Assembly (NCBI GenBank): GCA_036388475.1
Contig: DASVRT010000095.1
Location: 100,806 to 164,805, forward strand
Length of the DNA stretch: 64,000 nucleotides
DNA from: JALZHR01 sp036388475
GTDB lineage: Bacteria > Acidobacteriota > Blastocatellia > Pyrinomonadales > Pyrinomonadaceae
Direction: 5' to 3'
The position numbers and the translations under genes were made by a program. Of the stretch, positions 31,930-40,715 are shown piece after piece; within the stretch, counting starts at the first letter, position 1, and the number at the start of each line of letters is the position of its first letter. The notes below the pieces were generated by a model. The model was not told where the DNA came from and searched no databases. It saw only the letters and a list, made by a program, of their open reading frames with translations.

Positions 31930-32919
31930 ATGAAAGAAAAGCTTTTAGATTTTTTAGCCTGCCCGACGTGCGGCGGCGACATTCTGCTCGCTTACGCGGG
32001 CAAATACGAAGACAGAGAAATTATCGAAGGCATTTTGTCGTGCAAAAAATGCCTTCGCGAATATAAAATCGCGCGCGGCGTTCCGCGTTTTGCGGATTTA
32101 TCGAAAATCGAGCAGGACAAAGCCGACACCGCCGAAAGTTTCGGCTGGCAGTGGACGCATTTTACGCAGGCGGACGAAAAATACGCCGAGCAGTTTTTAG
32201 GCTGGCTGCAGCCGGTCAGGGAAGATTTTTTTAAAGATAAAATCGTTCTGGAAGGCGGCTGCGGCAAAGGTCGGCATACGAGTTTGGCGGCAAATTGGGG
32301 CGCGCGGGAAGTCGTCGGGATTGATTTAAGCGCGGCGGTCGAATCGGCGTTTCAGGCGACGCGCGCATTGCCGAACGCGCACATCGTCCAGGCGGATATT
32401 TTCAGATTGCCTTTCAAACGCGCTTTCGATTACGCTTTCTCGGTCGGCGTTCTGCACCACACGCCCGACCCGAAAAGCGCGTTTCTGTCGCTCGCCTCGA
32501 AAGTGAAAAAAGGCGGGCACATCTCGGCGTGGATTTACGGCGCGGAAAACAACGAATGGATTACGCGCTACGTCAACCCGATTCGCGAGAGCTTCACGTC
32601 GAAAATCAGCCAGCCGACGCTTTATCAGCTTTCAAAACTTCCGACGCTCGGCGTTTTTCTCGCTTCGAAACTGGTTTACAAACCTCTGGACAAAACGCCG
32701 TTCGGGAAAAAGCTTTTTTATCACCAATATCTGACTCATTTAGGCACATTCGGCTGGCGCGAGCAGCATAATATCGTCTTCGACCATCTGGTTGCGCCGA
32801 CGGCGTTTTATATTTCGCGTGCGGAATTTGAAGATTGGTGGAAAGAAATTAACGCGCAGGATGTCGAGATTATCTGGCATAATCAAAATTCCTGGTGCGG
32901 TTTCGGAAGGATAATTTAG
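31930..32919 (+). CDS. SAM methyltransferase with N-terminal Trm112-like zinc domain
   Basis: Encodes 329 aa. Residues 1-60 form a Trm112-type zinc-binding module (LLDFLACPTCGGDILL ... ILSCKKCLREYKI). A class I methyltransferase domain follows with motif I VLEGGCGKGRHTSLAA and YAFSVGVLHHTPDPKSAF. The C-terminal 110 residues carry hydrophobic stretches. Such fused proteins occur near glycan or lipid biosynthesis loci; here other methyltransferase and glycosyltransferase genes follow. Substrate unknown. Confidence 0.85.
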   Translation: MKEKLLDFLACPTCGGDILLAYAGKYEDREIIEGILSCKKCLREYKIARGVPRFADLSKIEQDKADTAESFGWQWTHFTQADEKYAEQFLGWLQPVREDFFKDKIVLEGGCGKGRHTSLAANWGAREVVGIDLSAAVESAFQATRALPNAHIVQADIFRLPFKRAFDYAFSVGVLHHTPDPKSAFLSLASKVKKGGHISAWIYGAENNEWITRYVNPIRESFTSKISQPTLYQLSKLPTLGVFLASKLVYKPLDKTPFGKKLFYHQYLTHLGTFGWREQHNIVFDHLVAPTAFYISRAEFEDWWKEINAQDVEIIWHNQNSWCGFGRII

Positions 32920-32945
32920 AGACAGGAAATTTATCGGAGGCATAT

Positions 32946-33476
32946 ATGTCCTTTAATTTTATTGACCTTGACGAATTTAGAGATTTAATGAGTGAAGAAA
33001 TCAAATTTGACCTCGAAAACAACTCTTTGTATTTGAGTAATGGCTTAAGTTCGCGCGGGCGCAGTTTGTGGCAGCAATTGCTGACCGAGGCGATTCTCAG
33101 GCACGATGAAGTCTGGCTAACCGGGCAAATTAGAAATCAGGATTTGCTGAATCCGACTGAAAGTTATCAAAGAAACGGAGAAACATTGCTGCGCAACACG
33201 CGGAAAAATGCGCCTGAATTACTTGCAGAAGGCGAATTTAATAAATTTTATGCGCGGGCGGTTTGCCGAAAGGCAATAGACAGCGGGAAACAGATTAGAA
33301 TTTACCGAGCCAGAGAATCAAATAAACCCAGACCGGAGTCTGAACAAAAGATTGGTCAAATTCTTGACCCGCAAAGTCTGTTAGAAGATTTGCGAGCGAA
33401 CAAAACTGCTGAAACCTTTTTCGGCGTAGCTTTAATCAATTCGGGTTTAAGCGTGACAATTGCAGATATTGATTAA
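32946..33476 (+). CDS. Hypothetical protein paired with a HEGRH gene
   Basis: Encodes 176 aa from ATG 32946, picked because CGGAGG lies 8 bases upstream; a longer frame from 32895 overlaps the previous gene. No signal peptide. Residues include SLWQQLLTEAILRHDEVWLT, ARAVCRKAIDSGKQIRIYRA and a C-terminal GVALINSGLSVTIADID. Not recognised. The base composition is slightly lower in GC than its neighbours. It precedes the zincin-like gene by 41 bases in the same direction, so they probably form a unit. Confidence 0.7.
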   Translation: MSFNFIDLDEFRDLMSEEIKFDLENNSLYLSNGLSSRGRSLWQQLLTEAILRHDEVWLTGQIRNQDLLNPTESYQRNGETLLRNTRKNAPELLAEGEFNKFYARAVCRKAIDSGKQIRIYRARESNKPRPESEQKIGQILDPQSLLEDLRANKTAETFFGVALINSGLSVTIADID

Positions 33477-33517
33477 AAGTCGTAATAAAAACAGAGATTG
33501 TAAAAAAATTATAAAGT

Positions 33518-34162
33518 ATGAGATTCGACAAAGGCATTAAAAAAAAATATCGCCGTTCAATCGAAGACGCTTTTGCGACGATTCTCGACAAAGGCAACGA
33601 TTTTCATCGAGAGATGATTGAAACCATTATCGAATCGAAGATGCTCGTCTGCGTTTTTCCGGTTAGTAAAGTCAATGCTTCGGGCATCACCGGCGTGATA
33701 AATCCGCGCGAGACGAACGAGAAAATCGAATCGGAAATATTGAGTTTGCGCGAGGCGCTCGGCGAAGTTTTTATTACGATTGCCGAAGAAACTATCGACA
33801 CCGGCGGTCAGCGCGGCTGCGAGGGAACTTTTGTGCACGAAGGTCGTCACGCTTTCGATTTTGCGCAGACGATTGCGAGCTTTTCCGATTCCGCCGTCAA
33901 TCCTTTGAGCTTGTACGACCCGACGCTTTACGAGCTTGAATGGCAGGCGCATAAAACGGCGGGCGATTATATGCTGCAAATCGACCGCGACGAATATTTG
34001 CAGGAAGGTTTGGATTTAATGATTCTGTCGCGCGGCGCTGACGGCAGATGTTTTGTCGATGACGAAGGCATCAAGCGCCGCCTGCGCGAAAGCTACGGGC
34101 TGGAAGAAGGCGGCAACCCCGGCAACTCGGTCAGCCGGATGTTCGGGCTGCGGCAAAGATAA
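33518..34162 (+). CDS. Putative zincin-type metallopeptidase-like protein (HEGRH motif)
   Basis: Encodes 214 aa. GTFVHEGRHAFDFAQ fits HExxH, the zinc-binding and catalytic motif of zincin metallopeptidases; a downstream E in YELEWQAHKTAGDYML could be the third ligand. The N-terminal half (FDKGIKKKYRRSIEDAFATI) is charged, and no signal peptide or membrane segment is seen. Total length is small for a protease, resembling the catalytic part of toxin-like or HEPN-unrelated zincin effectors. Family not identified. It forms a pair with the 176-aa gene upstream. Confidence 0.7.
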   Translation: MRFDKGIKKKYRRSIEDAFATILDKGNDFHREMIETIIESKMLVCVFPVSKVNASGITGVINPRETNEKIESEILSLREALGEVFITIAEETIDTGGQRGCEGTFVHEGRHAFDFAQTIASFSDSAVNPLSLYDPTLYELEWQAHKTAGDYMLQIDRDEYLQEGLDLMILSRGADGRCFVDDEGIKRRLRESYGLEEGGNPGNSVSRMFGLRQR

Positions 34163-34289
34163 TCAGCCGTTTTCCGCGTTTGAAGAGTTAAATACTTTTC
34201 CGGTAAAATCTCGTTTTTGCCGAAGAATCGCCGCCTCCGAAAAAAGCGTTGATTTTTTCGGAAACCGCGTTTTGTGTCACAATAAATTT

Positions 34290-35048
34290 ATGAGTTCGGC
34301 TTTACCGCAGGAAATGCAGCAGCACACTTACGCCATTATGAACCGCGTCGAGGATTCACACTGGTGGTTTGTCGGGCGGCGTTTGATTCTGGAAAGCTTT
34401 TTGCGGCAGATTCGTTCTGCCCTCGGCAACGAGAACTCGGCACTGAAAATTCTCGACGTCGGCTGCGGGACGGGCGCGAATCTGGAAATGCTCGCGCAGT
34501 TCGGCGCGGCAGAAGGCGTCGATGTTTCCGACGACGCCCTGGAATTCTGCCGCGCCAAGGGTTTGAAAACGCATAAAGGCTTGGCGGAAAAATTACCGTT
34601 TGCCGACGAAAGCTTCGATTTGGTCACGGCTCTGGATGTCGTCGAACACCTTGACGACGACGTTGCCGGATTAAAGGAGATGCACCGTGTTTTGAAATCG
34701 GGCGGGCGGACGCTGATTTTTGTTCCGGCGTTTATGTGGCTCTGGGGCGTGCAGGACGACATTTCCAATCACCGGATTCGCTACACCAAAAAACAAATTG
34801 TCGAACGACTCGAAAAAGCCGGTTTTGAAATCGAACGCGCGACCTACGCCAACTGGACGTTTTTCACGCCGATTCTGGCGGGCAGAACGCTGATGAAGAT
34901 AACCGGAATCAAGCCCGAATCGGAAAACAACGTGAACGTTTCCGCGCTGAACGGCGTTTTCGGCAAACTTTTCGGCGCGGAACGTTTCTGGCTGAAAAAT
35001 TTCGATTTCCCGTTCGGCGTCTCCGTCGTCATCGTCGCGAAAAAATGA
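34290..35048 (+). CDS. Class I SAM-dependent methyltransferase
   Basis: Encodes 252 aa from ATG 34290. The frame is open from 34053, but that part overlaps the preceding gene in another frame and is not conserved. N-terminus MNRVEDSHWWFVGRRLILES, motif I ILDVGCGTGANLEMLAQFG, then DESFDLVTALDVVEHLDDD. The pattern is typical of methyltransferases next to polyprenyl-phosphate glycosyltransferases, which is exactly what follows at 35121. Likely modifies a cell-surface glycan or lipid precursor. Confidence 0.85.
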   Translation: MSSALPQEMQQHTYAIMNRVEDSHWWFVGRRLILESFLRQIRSALGNENSALKILDVGCGTGANLEMLAQFGAAEGVDVSDDALEFCRAKGLKTHKGLAEKLPFADESFDLVTALDVVEHLDDDVAGLKEMHRVLKSGGRTLIFVPAFMWLWGVQDDISNHRIRYTKKQIVERLEKAGFEIERATYANWTFFTPILAGRTLMKITGIKPESENNVNVSALNGVFGKLFGAERFWLKNFDFPFGVSVVIVAKK

Positions 35049-35120
35049 GAACCGCCTGTTTTGCTTTGTTAGCTGTATTTTTTCGGCGGAAAGCAGTAAA
35101 TTATTACATTTGCGATTTAG

Positions 35121-36125
35121 ATGGAAATGATTTCAGTGCAAACCGAGCTTGCCGACTTATCAAAAACCGCGCCGACGCCCGAATTATCGCTTTTTCTGCC
35201 CGTCCTGAACGAGGAAGAAAATCTGCGCCCGATGCACGCGAAGATTCACGAAGCGTTGCAGTCATTGGGCAAAACGGCGGAAGTCATTTACGTCGACGAC
35301 GGCTCGTCGGATAAATCTCTGCAAATTTTAAAGGAAATTGCGGCGGAAGACGAAAAAGTTCGGGTTATTTCGCTGCGCAGAAATTACGGGCAGACAGCCG
35401 CGATGAGCGCCGGAATCGACGCGGCGAAAGGCGAAATTCTGATTCCGATGGACGCCGATTTGCAAAACGACCCGAAAGACATCGCGCGGCTGCTGGAAAA
35501 ATTAAACGAAGGTTACGACGTCGTCTCCGGCTGGCGAAAAAATCGACAGGACAAGCTGGTTTCGCGCAAAATTCCGTCGCAAATCGCCAATAAAATCATC
35601 TCGTGGATTGGCGGCGTTCCGCTGCACGATTACGGCTGCAGCCTGAAAGCCTACCGGCGCGAAGTGATTCAGGACGTGCGGCTTTACGGCGAGATGCATC
35701 GCTTTATCCCGATTTACGCGAGCTGGGCGGGCGCGCGCGTCACGGAGATTCCGGTTGACCACCACGCGCGGACGCGCGGCGTATCGAAATACGGAATTTC
35801 CAGAACAATTAAAGTCGTTTTCGATTTGATGACGATAAAATTTATGGCTTCGTATCAAACGAAACCGATTTACGTTTTCGGCACTTTTGGAATGATTGCG
35901 TTTCTGTTTTCGATAATCGCCGGCATCTGGGCTTTCTTTTTGAAATTTGTCGAAGGCGTTTCGTTTATTTTGACGCCGCTGCCGATAATTGCGATTGTGA
36001 TGCTCGCCATTTCCGTGCAGTTTTTTTTGATGGGACTGCTGGCGGAGATGCTCGTCAGAACGTATCACGAATCGCAGAATAAGGCGATTTACACGGTGCG
36101 CGAGCGAATTGGATTTAAGGAATAA
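35121..36125 (+). CDS. Family 2 glycosyltransferase, polyprenyl-phosphate sugar transferase type
   Basis: Encodes 334 aa. GT2 fold with LSLFLPVLNEEENLRPMHAK, VDDGSSDKSLQILKEI and the DxD motif in PMDADLQNDP, then SGWRKNRQDKLVSRKIPS and HDYGCSLKAYRREV. Two C-terminal membrane helices (about 248-275, 285-312). This is the layout of dolichyl/undecaprenyl-phosphate mannose or glucose synthases (DPM1, GtrB, ArnC). It would transfer a sugar from NDP-sugar to the lipid carrier at the inner membrane. Works with the preceding methyltransferase by context. Confidence 0.9.
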   Translation: MEMISVQTELADLSKTAPTPELSLFLPVLNEEENLRPMHAKIHEALQSLGKTAEVIYVDDGSSDKSLQILKEIAAEDEKVRVISLRRNYGQTAAMSAGIDAAKGEILIPMDADLQNDPKDIARLLEKLNEGYDVVSGWRKNRQDKLVSRKIPSQIANKIISWIGGVPLHDYGCSLKAYRREVIQDVRLYGEMHRFIPIYASWAGARVTEIPVDHHARTRGVSKYGISRTIKVVFDLMTIKFMASYQTKPIYVFGTFGMIAFLFSIIAGIWAFFLKFVEGVSFILTPLPIIAIVMLAISVQFFLMGLLAEMLVRTYHESQNKAIYTVRERIGFKE

Positions 36126-36140
36126 AAATCTCTGCTTGAT

Positions 36141-36443
36141 TTATCGCTTATTTTTGGCGCTAGTATTATGAATTCGCTGGTTAATTGTTACGTTTTCTAA
36201 AGTCGAATCATTAATTATTATTGTTTGTGAATCAGCAGGCGCAACCGGCTTAACTTTCTCTTCTGTGGTCGAGGACAATCTTGCGATTAATTTCATTTTT
36301 TCCGGTAAGCCGCCGCCAGCCAGTATCGACAAGGTTAAACCGACAAGAATCACTAATTTAGCAATTGCCGACAATTTACTTGTTGAGCCGGTTTCCAAAG
36401 AGATAACTTGTTGGGCATTTTTAATGTCTTGGTCGTCGAACAT
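36141..36443 (-). CDS. Small hypothetical membrane protein
   Basis: Encodes 100 aa with one hydrophobic helix (about 24-44, LSAIAKLVILVGLTLSILAGG). N-terminal part acidic/polar, C-terminal part with IIINDSTLENVTINQRI. Codons end often in A/T, unlike the glycosyltransferase before it. It follows the 36456 gene by 12 bases, so they are co-transcribed. No recognised family; probably a small partner of the neighbouring membrane protein. Confidence 0.65.
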   Translation of the reverse strand: MFDDQDIKNAQQVISLETGSTSKLSAIAKLVILVGLTLSILAGGGLPEKMKLIARLSSTTEEKVKPVAPADSQTIIINDSTLENVTINQRIHNTSAKNKR

Positions 36444-36455
36444 ATTTTTAATCTC

Positions 36456-36902
36456 CTATTCTATTGGCTGAATATCGAACGATGCCGTCGCTGTTTTGCT
36501 GCCGGTCGGAAACAGGGTAAACATATAAACTCCTTTTTCCAAGTCGACTTGTTTCGCCTGTTTCGTTTTGCCGTCAAACCTGAGAATAATATCTTCTCGA
36601 TTCTGTCTTTGCAAAATTATGTAATGGCAGGTGTTATCCGTCACTTTAACTTCGTATTTTTTCGATGCGACGATATTTACCTGATAGCCGACTACATTTC
36701 CGACTTTATAAATTTTCGGATTTTTAATAACCGGCTTCGCAGGTTTATCGCTCGAATGACCGTCGCTTTCAATAGGTAACCAATAAGCGTAAACAGCAAA
36801 GCCGAACATTGAAACAGCCAGCAAATACCATTTCGTGTCCTTTTTCAAGGACTTTTTCAGGTTCGAAAAGCTTATTTTAACTTCAAACTCGTCTTTTCCC
36901 AT
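36456..36902 (-). CDS. Hypothetical single-pass membrane protein
   Basis: Encodes 148 aa from ATG 36902, chosen because GAGGAGG lies directly upstream; a frame open to 37019 is spurious. One membrane helix (about 24-42, WYLLAVSMFGFAVYAYWLP), then an external beta-rich domain (VKVTDNTCHYIILQRQNRED, GVYMFTLFPTGSKTATASFD). The external part may be a small beta-sandwich. Unknown family. Divergent from the 519-aa gene across a region with two small palindromes. Confidence 0.7.
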   Translation of the reverse strand: MGKDEFEVKISFSNLKKSLKKDTKWYLLAVSMFGFAVYAYWLPIESDGHSSDKPAKPVIKNPKIYKVGNVVGYQVNIVASKKYEVKVTDNTCHYIILQRQNREDIILRFDGKTKQAKQVDLEKGVYMFTLFPTGSKTATASFDIQPIE

Positions 36903-37155
36903 TACTGCCTCCTCGACTTTAAATCTGAAATACAATGCAAGGGAGCCGATACTGTTAAATTTGCGTTTAGACCAATTGCCTATCTTAGTATTTAAAACTC
37001 TACTCAATCTACTCAACAATTATTTTTCACTCTCGAAAATTCGCTTTCGCAAGACACCGGCGAATTTCACTCTGAAAGAGTTTGCCACCTAATTTGAACT
37101 CTGATAGAGTTGTTCTGCTTTTTACATCTTCAACTATGAATTCATCGTAAGTTCT
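36903..37155. promoter_or_regulatory. Divergent regulatory region with two ACTCTGAWAGAGT palindromes
   Basis: The sites ACTCTGAAAGAGT (37069-37081) and AACTCTGATAGAGTT (37097-37111) are near-identical palindromes whose centres lie 29 bp apart, upstream of the 519-aa gene and between divergent genes. They look like paired operators; their hairpin form in RNA is an alternative. Confidence 0.5.
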
Positions 37156-38715
37156 ATGCCCCTGGAAAACCTAACTGCCGAAATAGCTGATTTTATCTCG
37201 CTTATAAAAAAAATCGCTAAAGAAAACAACCTCTCTCTCGACAACGCCCCTTATTACATCGAAGAGATTCTTTATGGCGCTGCCGGAAAGTCCAAGAGTG
37301 GTCAATTAAGCAATATTATTTCAGGTTCCAAATATGGTGATATAAGTTGGTTTATCGCTTTATTTGCTGCAATTAATCACGGCGGGGAAATTCCGAAAGC
37401 AAAAGACGTAAACATAAGAGATGTTCAAAAATGGTTGATTTACTGGCTTGCCGGAGAGCTTGAGTGGGACAGAAAATCAAAGGAGAGTAAAACACGTCAG
37501 AAACCCTTCAAATATAATGAAGAATATTGGAATGTTTGGATGGATGCGGCTCGCAAACTCAAAGAAAGTGTAAAATATGCGGATTCGAGCAACAAACCCA
37601 CATACACGTCAAAACTTCCGACGCTTAACTATTTCCCGGAAGCATTTGAACCTCTGACAATCATCACCGGAACCGGTCAGGCTATTCCGCCCGATAAAAT
37701 TTCGGATATTTTTCGGGCAAACATCCGATTAAAAGATTTATTATTTCTGAATCAAATTCCTTTTTCCGGCAAGCCTCTGATTGTTCCTGACAGATTGCTG
37801 GTTGATATGAAACTGGCTGAGAGAGTCAAAAGATTCGGGCGAACGAATTTGTTACTCATCGGCGGACCCAAAGTTAATGCGGTTACCAGAAAATTCTGTA
37901 AGTATGGTTTTTTTCGTTTTCAATTTGATGAAAAAGAAAAGCAATTTCAAGACCTTTATGACAGCTTAAATGATGAGGAAACCAAAAACGAGTTTTTTCC
38001 AAAGCCTAATTATGTAAAACTCTTCTTCAGATTTTTAGAAAATCCCAGTTCTACTCCCGATGAAAATTCCTTTAAAAATCTGGTCGGCAACAAAGAAACC
38101 AGAAATAAACTCTATCAAAGAGCAAAAGAACTGAGAGAAAAACTGGGTTCCCAGAATGAACGATATGAAGAAATTGTGGATATTTTTTTACCGAACGGGT
38201 TAATAGACCCTATCAGAAACAATTGTCATACGCCGAAAAGTACTTTTGATAGAGACAACTTACTTATAACAATTGCTCCCAACCTTTGGAATAATGATAA
38301 GGATAATGAATCATTCGAAGGTTATAAAGGCGAATATGTTTCTATAATTGTTGCCGGTATAGATGTCCTCGGCACTTGCACAGGCATTAAGAAACTTTCT
38401 GAATCTGAAAGCTTCGAAGCTCGTCCGCTCGGAGGATTTCTTGAAGCCGATTTTGGCAACTCTGATTTGGAATACGACAAATTTTTCCACAGCAGTTGTT
38501 CCTGGAGCAATACCTTAACGCCGGAATATACAATCGGAGAATTTATCAAAAGCGTAGAAGAAAAAATATCTATCGAAGAGGTTATCAAAAAAGCAGGAGG
38601 AGAAAAATCTATTGAACAAACAATCGGAAAGGAAATCGGGGAAGGATTTGCTAAAATAAGAGAGACAACAGATTTGAACTTCTATCTTAAGTTTCTTAAA
38701 AACTTTTCGAGCTAG
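37156..38715 (+). CDS. Unknown 519-aa protein, possible sensor/regulator
   Basis: No signal peptide. An N-terminal helical region (about 1-120) includes GQLSNIISGSKYGDISWFIA, which might be a helix-turn-helix. The centre holds a Rossmann-like segment: NLLLIGGPKVNAVTRKF (strand, IGGPxxN, helix), and further on VSIIVAGIDVLGTCTGI. This IGGP...GT pattern resembles a poorly described sensor domain found in bacterial regulators. The last 80 residues are helical and charged. AT-rich codon use compared with flanking genes suggests recent acquisition. Product not identified; a sensor or defence role is inference. Confidence 0.7.
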   Translation: MPLENLTAEIADFISLIKKIAKENNLSLDNAPYYIEEILYGAAGKSKSGQLSNIISGSKYGDISWFIALFAAINHGGEIPKAKDVNIRDVQKWLIYWLAGELEWDRKSKESKTRQKPFKYNEEYWNVWMDAARKLKESVKYADSSNKPTYTSKLPTLNYFPEAFEPLTIITGTGQAIPPDKISDIFRANIRLKDLLFLNQIPFSGKPLIVPDRLLVDMKLAERVKRFGRTNLLLIGGPKVNAVTRKFCKYGFFRFQFDEKEKQFQDLYDSLNDEETKNEFFPKPNYVKLFFRFLENPSSTPDENSFKNLVGNKETRNKLYQRAKELREKLGSQNERYEEIVDIFLPNGLIDPIRNNCHTPKSTFDRDNLLITIAPNLWNNDKDNESFEGYKGEYVSIIVAGIDVLGTCTGIKKLSESESFEARPLGGFLEADFGNSDLEYDKFFHSSCSWSNTLTPEYTIGEFIKSVEEKISIEEVIKKAGGEKSIEQTIGKEIGEGFAKIRETTDLNFYLKFLKNFSS

Positions 38716-38738
38716 ATATAATTACTCACAAATCTAAA

Positions 38739-40646
38739 ATGTGCGGAATAGCGGGTTGGGCAAATTTAGAAAATAAATCTTCTTTAGAAAATAAATCTTC
38801 GGGCGAAGCCGTTCTGCACGCGATGTGCGAACGGATGAAGCATCGCGGTCCCGATTCCGAAGGACTGTGGACGAGCGAGGCGGCGGCGCTCGGAATGCGC
38901 CGGCTTTCTATCATCGACTTGCAGACGGGCGAACAGCCTTTCTGGAACGAAGATAAAACGGTGGTCGTCGTGATGAACGGCGAGATTTATAATTTTCGTG
39001 AATTAAGAAAGGATTTGGAGCGGCGCGGTCACGAGTTTCACAGCCATTCCGACACGGAGGTTTTGCCGCATCTTTACGAGGAGTACGGCTCAGGACTCGT
39101 TGAACATCTGAACGGAATGTTTGCTTTCGCGCTGTGGGATTTGTGCCGCCGGAGACTGCTGGTCGCCCGCGACCGTTTCGGCGAGAAACCGCTTTATTAC
39201 TGCGTATTTGCCGGCAAATTGATTTTCGCCTCCGAGCCGAAAGTTCTTTTGCGGCATCCGGCGGTCGAACCGGAAATCAATACGGAAGCATTTCGTCAAT
39301 ACCTTTCTTTCGATTATGTGCCCGCGCCGCTTTCGATTTACAAAAATATTTATAAACTTCCCGCCGCGCATCTTTTAACCGTCGAAAACGGCGAAGTGAA
39401 AACGCGCCGATACTGGAATCTGACCTTTCATAAAAACGGCAATACGCCGTCGGTTGAAAATGCCGCCAAAGAATTGCGCGAAATTATTTCCGACGCCGTT
39501 CGGATGCGTTTAGTGTCCGATGTTCCGCTCGGAATTTTGCTTTCGGGCGGCGTCGATTCTTCGACCGTCGCGGCTTTTGCGACGCAGCACGCGACGGAAA
39601 AGGTCAAAACATTTTCTATCGGTTTCGAAGAAGATTCGTTTGACGAGTCAAAATTTGCCCGGCAAGTTGCCGAACATCTGGGAACGGAACATTACGAAGA
39701 TAAATTGAGCGTTGAAAAAGCGGCGGATTTGATTTCCGAAATCGGAAACTGGCTTGACGAGCCGATGTCGGACGGCTCTCTGATTCCGACTTTTCTGCTT
39801 TCCCGTTTCGTTCGCAGATACGTTACAGTGGCGCTCGGCGGCGACGGCGGCGACGAAATTTTTGCCGGTTACCCGATGTATTTCGGGCATAAAATGGCGC
39901 GCGTTTACGACAGATTGCCGCGCTTTCTGCGCGCGCATCTGATTGAACCGATGGTCAACAATCTGCCCGTTTCGACAAAAAATCTTTCGTTTGATTACAA
40001 GGCGAAACGTTTTGTCGCGGCTTCGAAATACGACGCGGTCACGCGTCATCATTCGTGGTTCGGCTCGTTTTCGATTGACGCGCAAAACGATTTATTGGCG
40101 AAAGACGTTCTGGCGTCAACTTCGGGCGATATTTATAAGGGCGCGAAGGATTTATTAAAAATTACCAACGCTTTGGATGAAATCGAACAGATGCAGTTTC
40201 TCGATATGAATTTTTATATGGCGGAAGATATTCTGACGAAAGTAGACCGCGCTTCGATGGCTGTTTCGCTGGAAGTCCGCGCGCCGTTTCTCGACCCGCG
40301 CGTCGCCGAATACGCGGCGCGCCTGCCGCTGGAATACAAGCTCAAAGGCAGCAAAGGCAAATATATTCTGAAAAAAGCGGTCGAGGATTTACTGCCGAAA
40401 ACGATTTTGCAGCGTCCGAAAAAAGGTTTCGGAATTCCGATTGCCGAATGGCTGAAAGGTCGTCTAAATCCGCTTCTGCACGATTTGCTCGCGCCGGAAA
40501 GATTGAAGAATCAAGGTTTATTCGAAGCCGGTTTTGTGCAGAAACTCATCAAGGAACACGAAACGAGCGCGGCTTCGCATCACAAACAGCTTTGGACTCT
40601 GCTGGTTTTTCAATTGTGGTTCGATAATTTTTTGGAAAAGAATTAG
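38739..40646 (+). CDS. asnB: Asparagine synthetase (glutamine-hydrolysing)
   Basis: Encodes 635 aa. The N-terminal nucleophile Cys2 (MCGIAGWANLE) with HRGPDSEGLW and MNGEIYNFRELRKDLE form the glutaminase domain; the synthetase domain has PLGILLSGGVDSSTVAAFAT (PP-loop) and LGGDGGDEIFAGY. It makes asparagine from aspartate, glutamine and ATP, or acts in a glycan/peptide pathway: many acidobacteria carry several copies and this one follows glycosyltransferase and methyltransferase genes. An exact 18-bp duplication near the start adds a second LENKSS. Confidence 0.93.
   Translation: MCGIAGWANLENKSSLENKSSGEAVLHAMCERMKHRGPDSEGLWTSEAAALGMRRLSIIDLQTGEQPFWNEDKTVVVVMNGEIYNFRELRKDLERRGHEFHSHSDTEVLPHLYEEYGSGLVEHLNGMFAFALWDLCRRRLLVARDRFGEKPLYYCVFAGKLIFASEPKVLLRHPAVEPEINTEAFRQYLSFDYVPAPLSIYKNIYKLPAAHLLTVENGEVKTRRYWNLTFHKNGNTPSVENAAKELREIISDAVRMRLVSDVPLGILLSGGVDSSTVAAFATQHATEKVKTFSIGFEEDSFDESKFARQVAEHLGTEHYEDKLSVEKAADLISEIGNWLDEPMSDGSLIPTFLLSRFVRRYVTVALGGDGGDEIFAGYPMYFGHKMARVYDRLPRFLRAHLIEPMVNNLPVSTKNLSFDYKAKRFVAASKYDAVTRHHSWFGSFSIDAQNDLLAKDVLASTSGDIYKGAKDLLKITNALDEIEQMQFLDMNFYMAEDILTKVDRASMAVSLEVRAPFLDPRVAEYAARLPLEYKLKGSKGKYILKKAVEDLLPKTILQRPKKGFGIPIAEWLKGRLNPLLHDLLAPERLKNQGLFEAGFVQKLIKEHETSAASHHKQLWTLLVFQLWFDNFLEKN
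38765..38800. repeat. Exact 18-bp tandem duplication inside asnB
   Basis: The unit TTTAGAAAATAAATCTTC occurs twice in a row (38765-38782, 38783-38800) and encodes LENKSS-LENKSS, six extra residues in a surface loop near the glutaminase N-terminus. In frame, so the enzyme is probably intact. Confidence 0.9.
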
Positions 40647-40715
40647 CTATAGAAGACACAAAGAAGACTGAGAAATTAATTTATTTTTTCTTGGTGAACG
40701 CTGCGTCTTCTGTGG
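40647..40715. repeat. Intergenic inverted repeat, GAAGACACAAAG type
   Basis: Left AGAAGACACAAAGAAGACTG and right CTGCGTCTTCTGTGGCT are partly complementary, between converging asnB and the GNAT gene. The sequence style (GACACAAAG/TTGTGTC) is like the CACGAAA repeat at 31849 and may serve as a bidirectional terminator. Confidence 0.6.
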
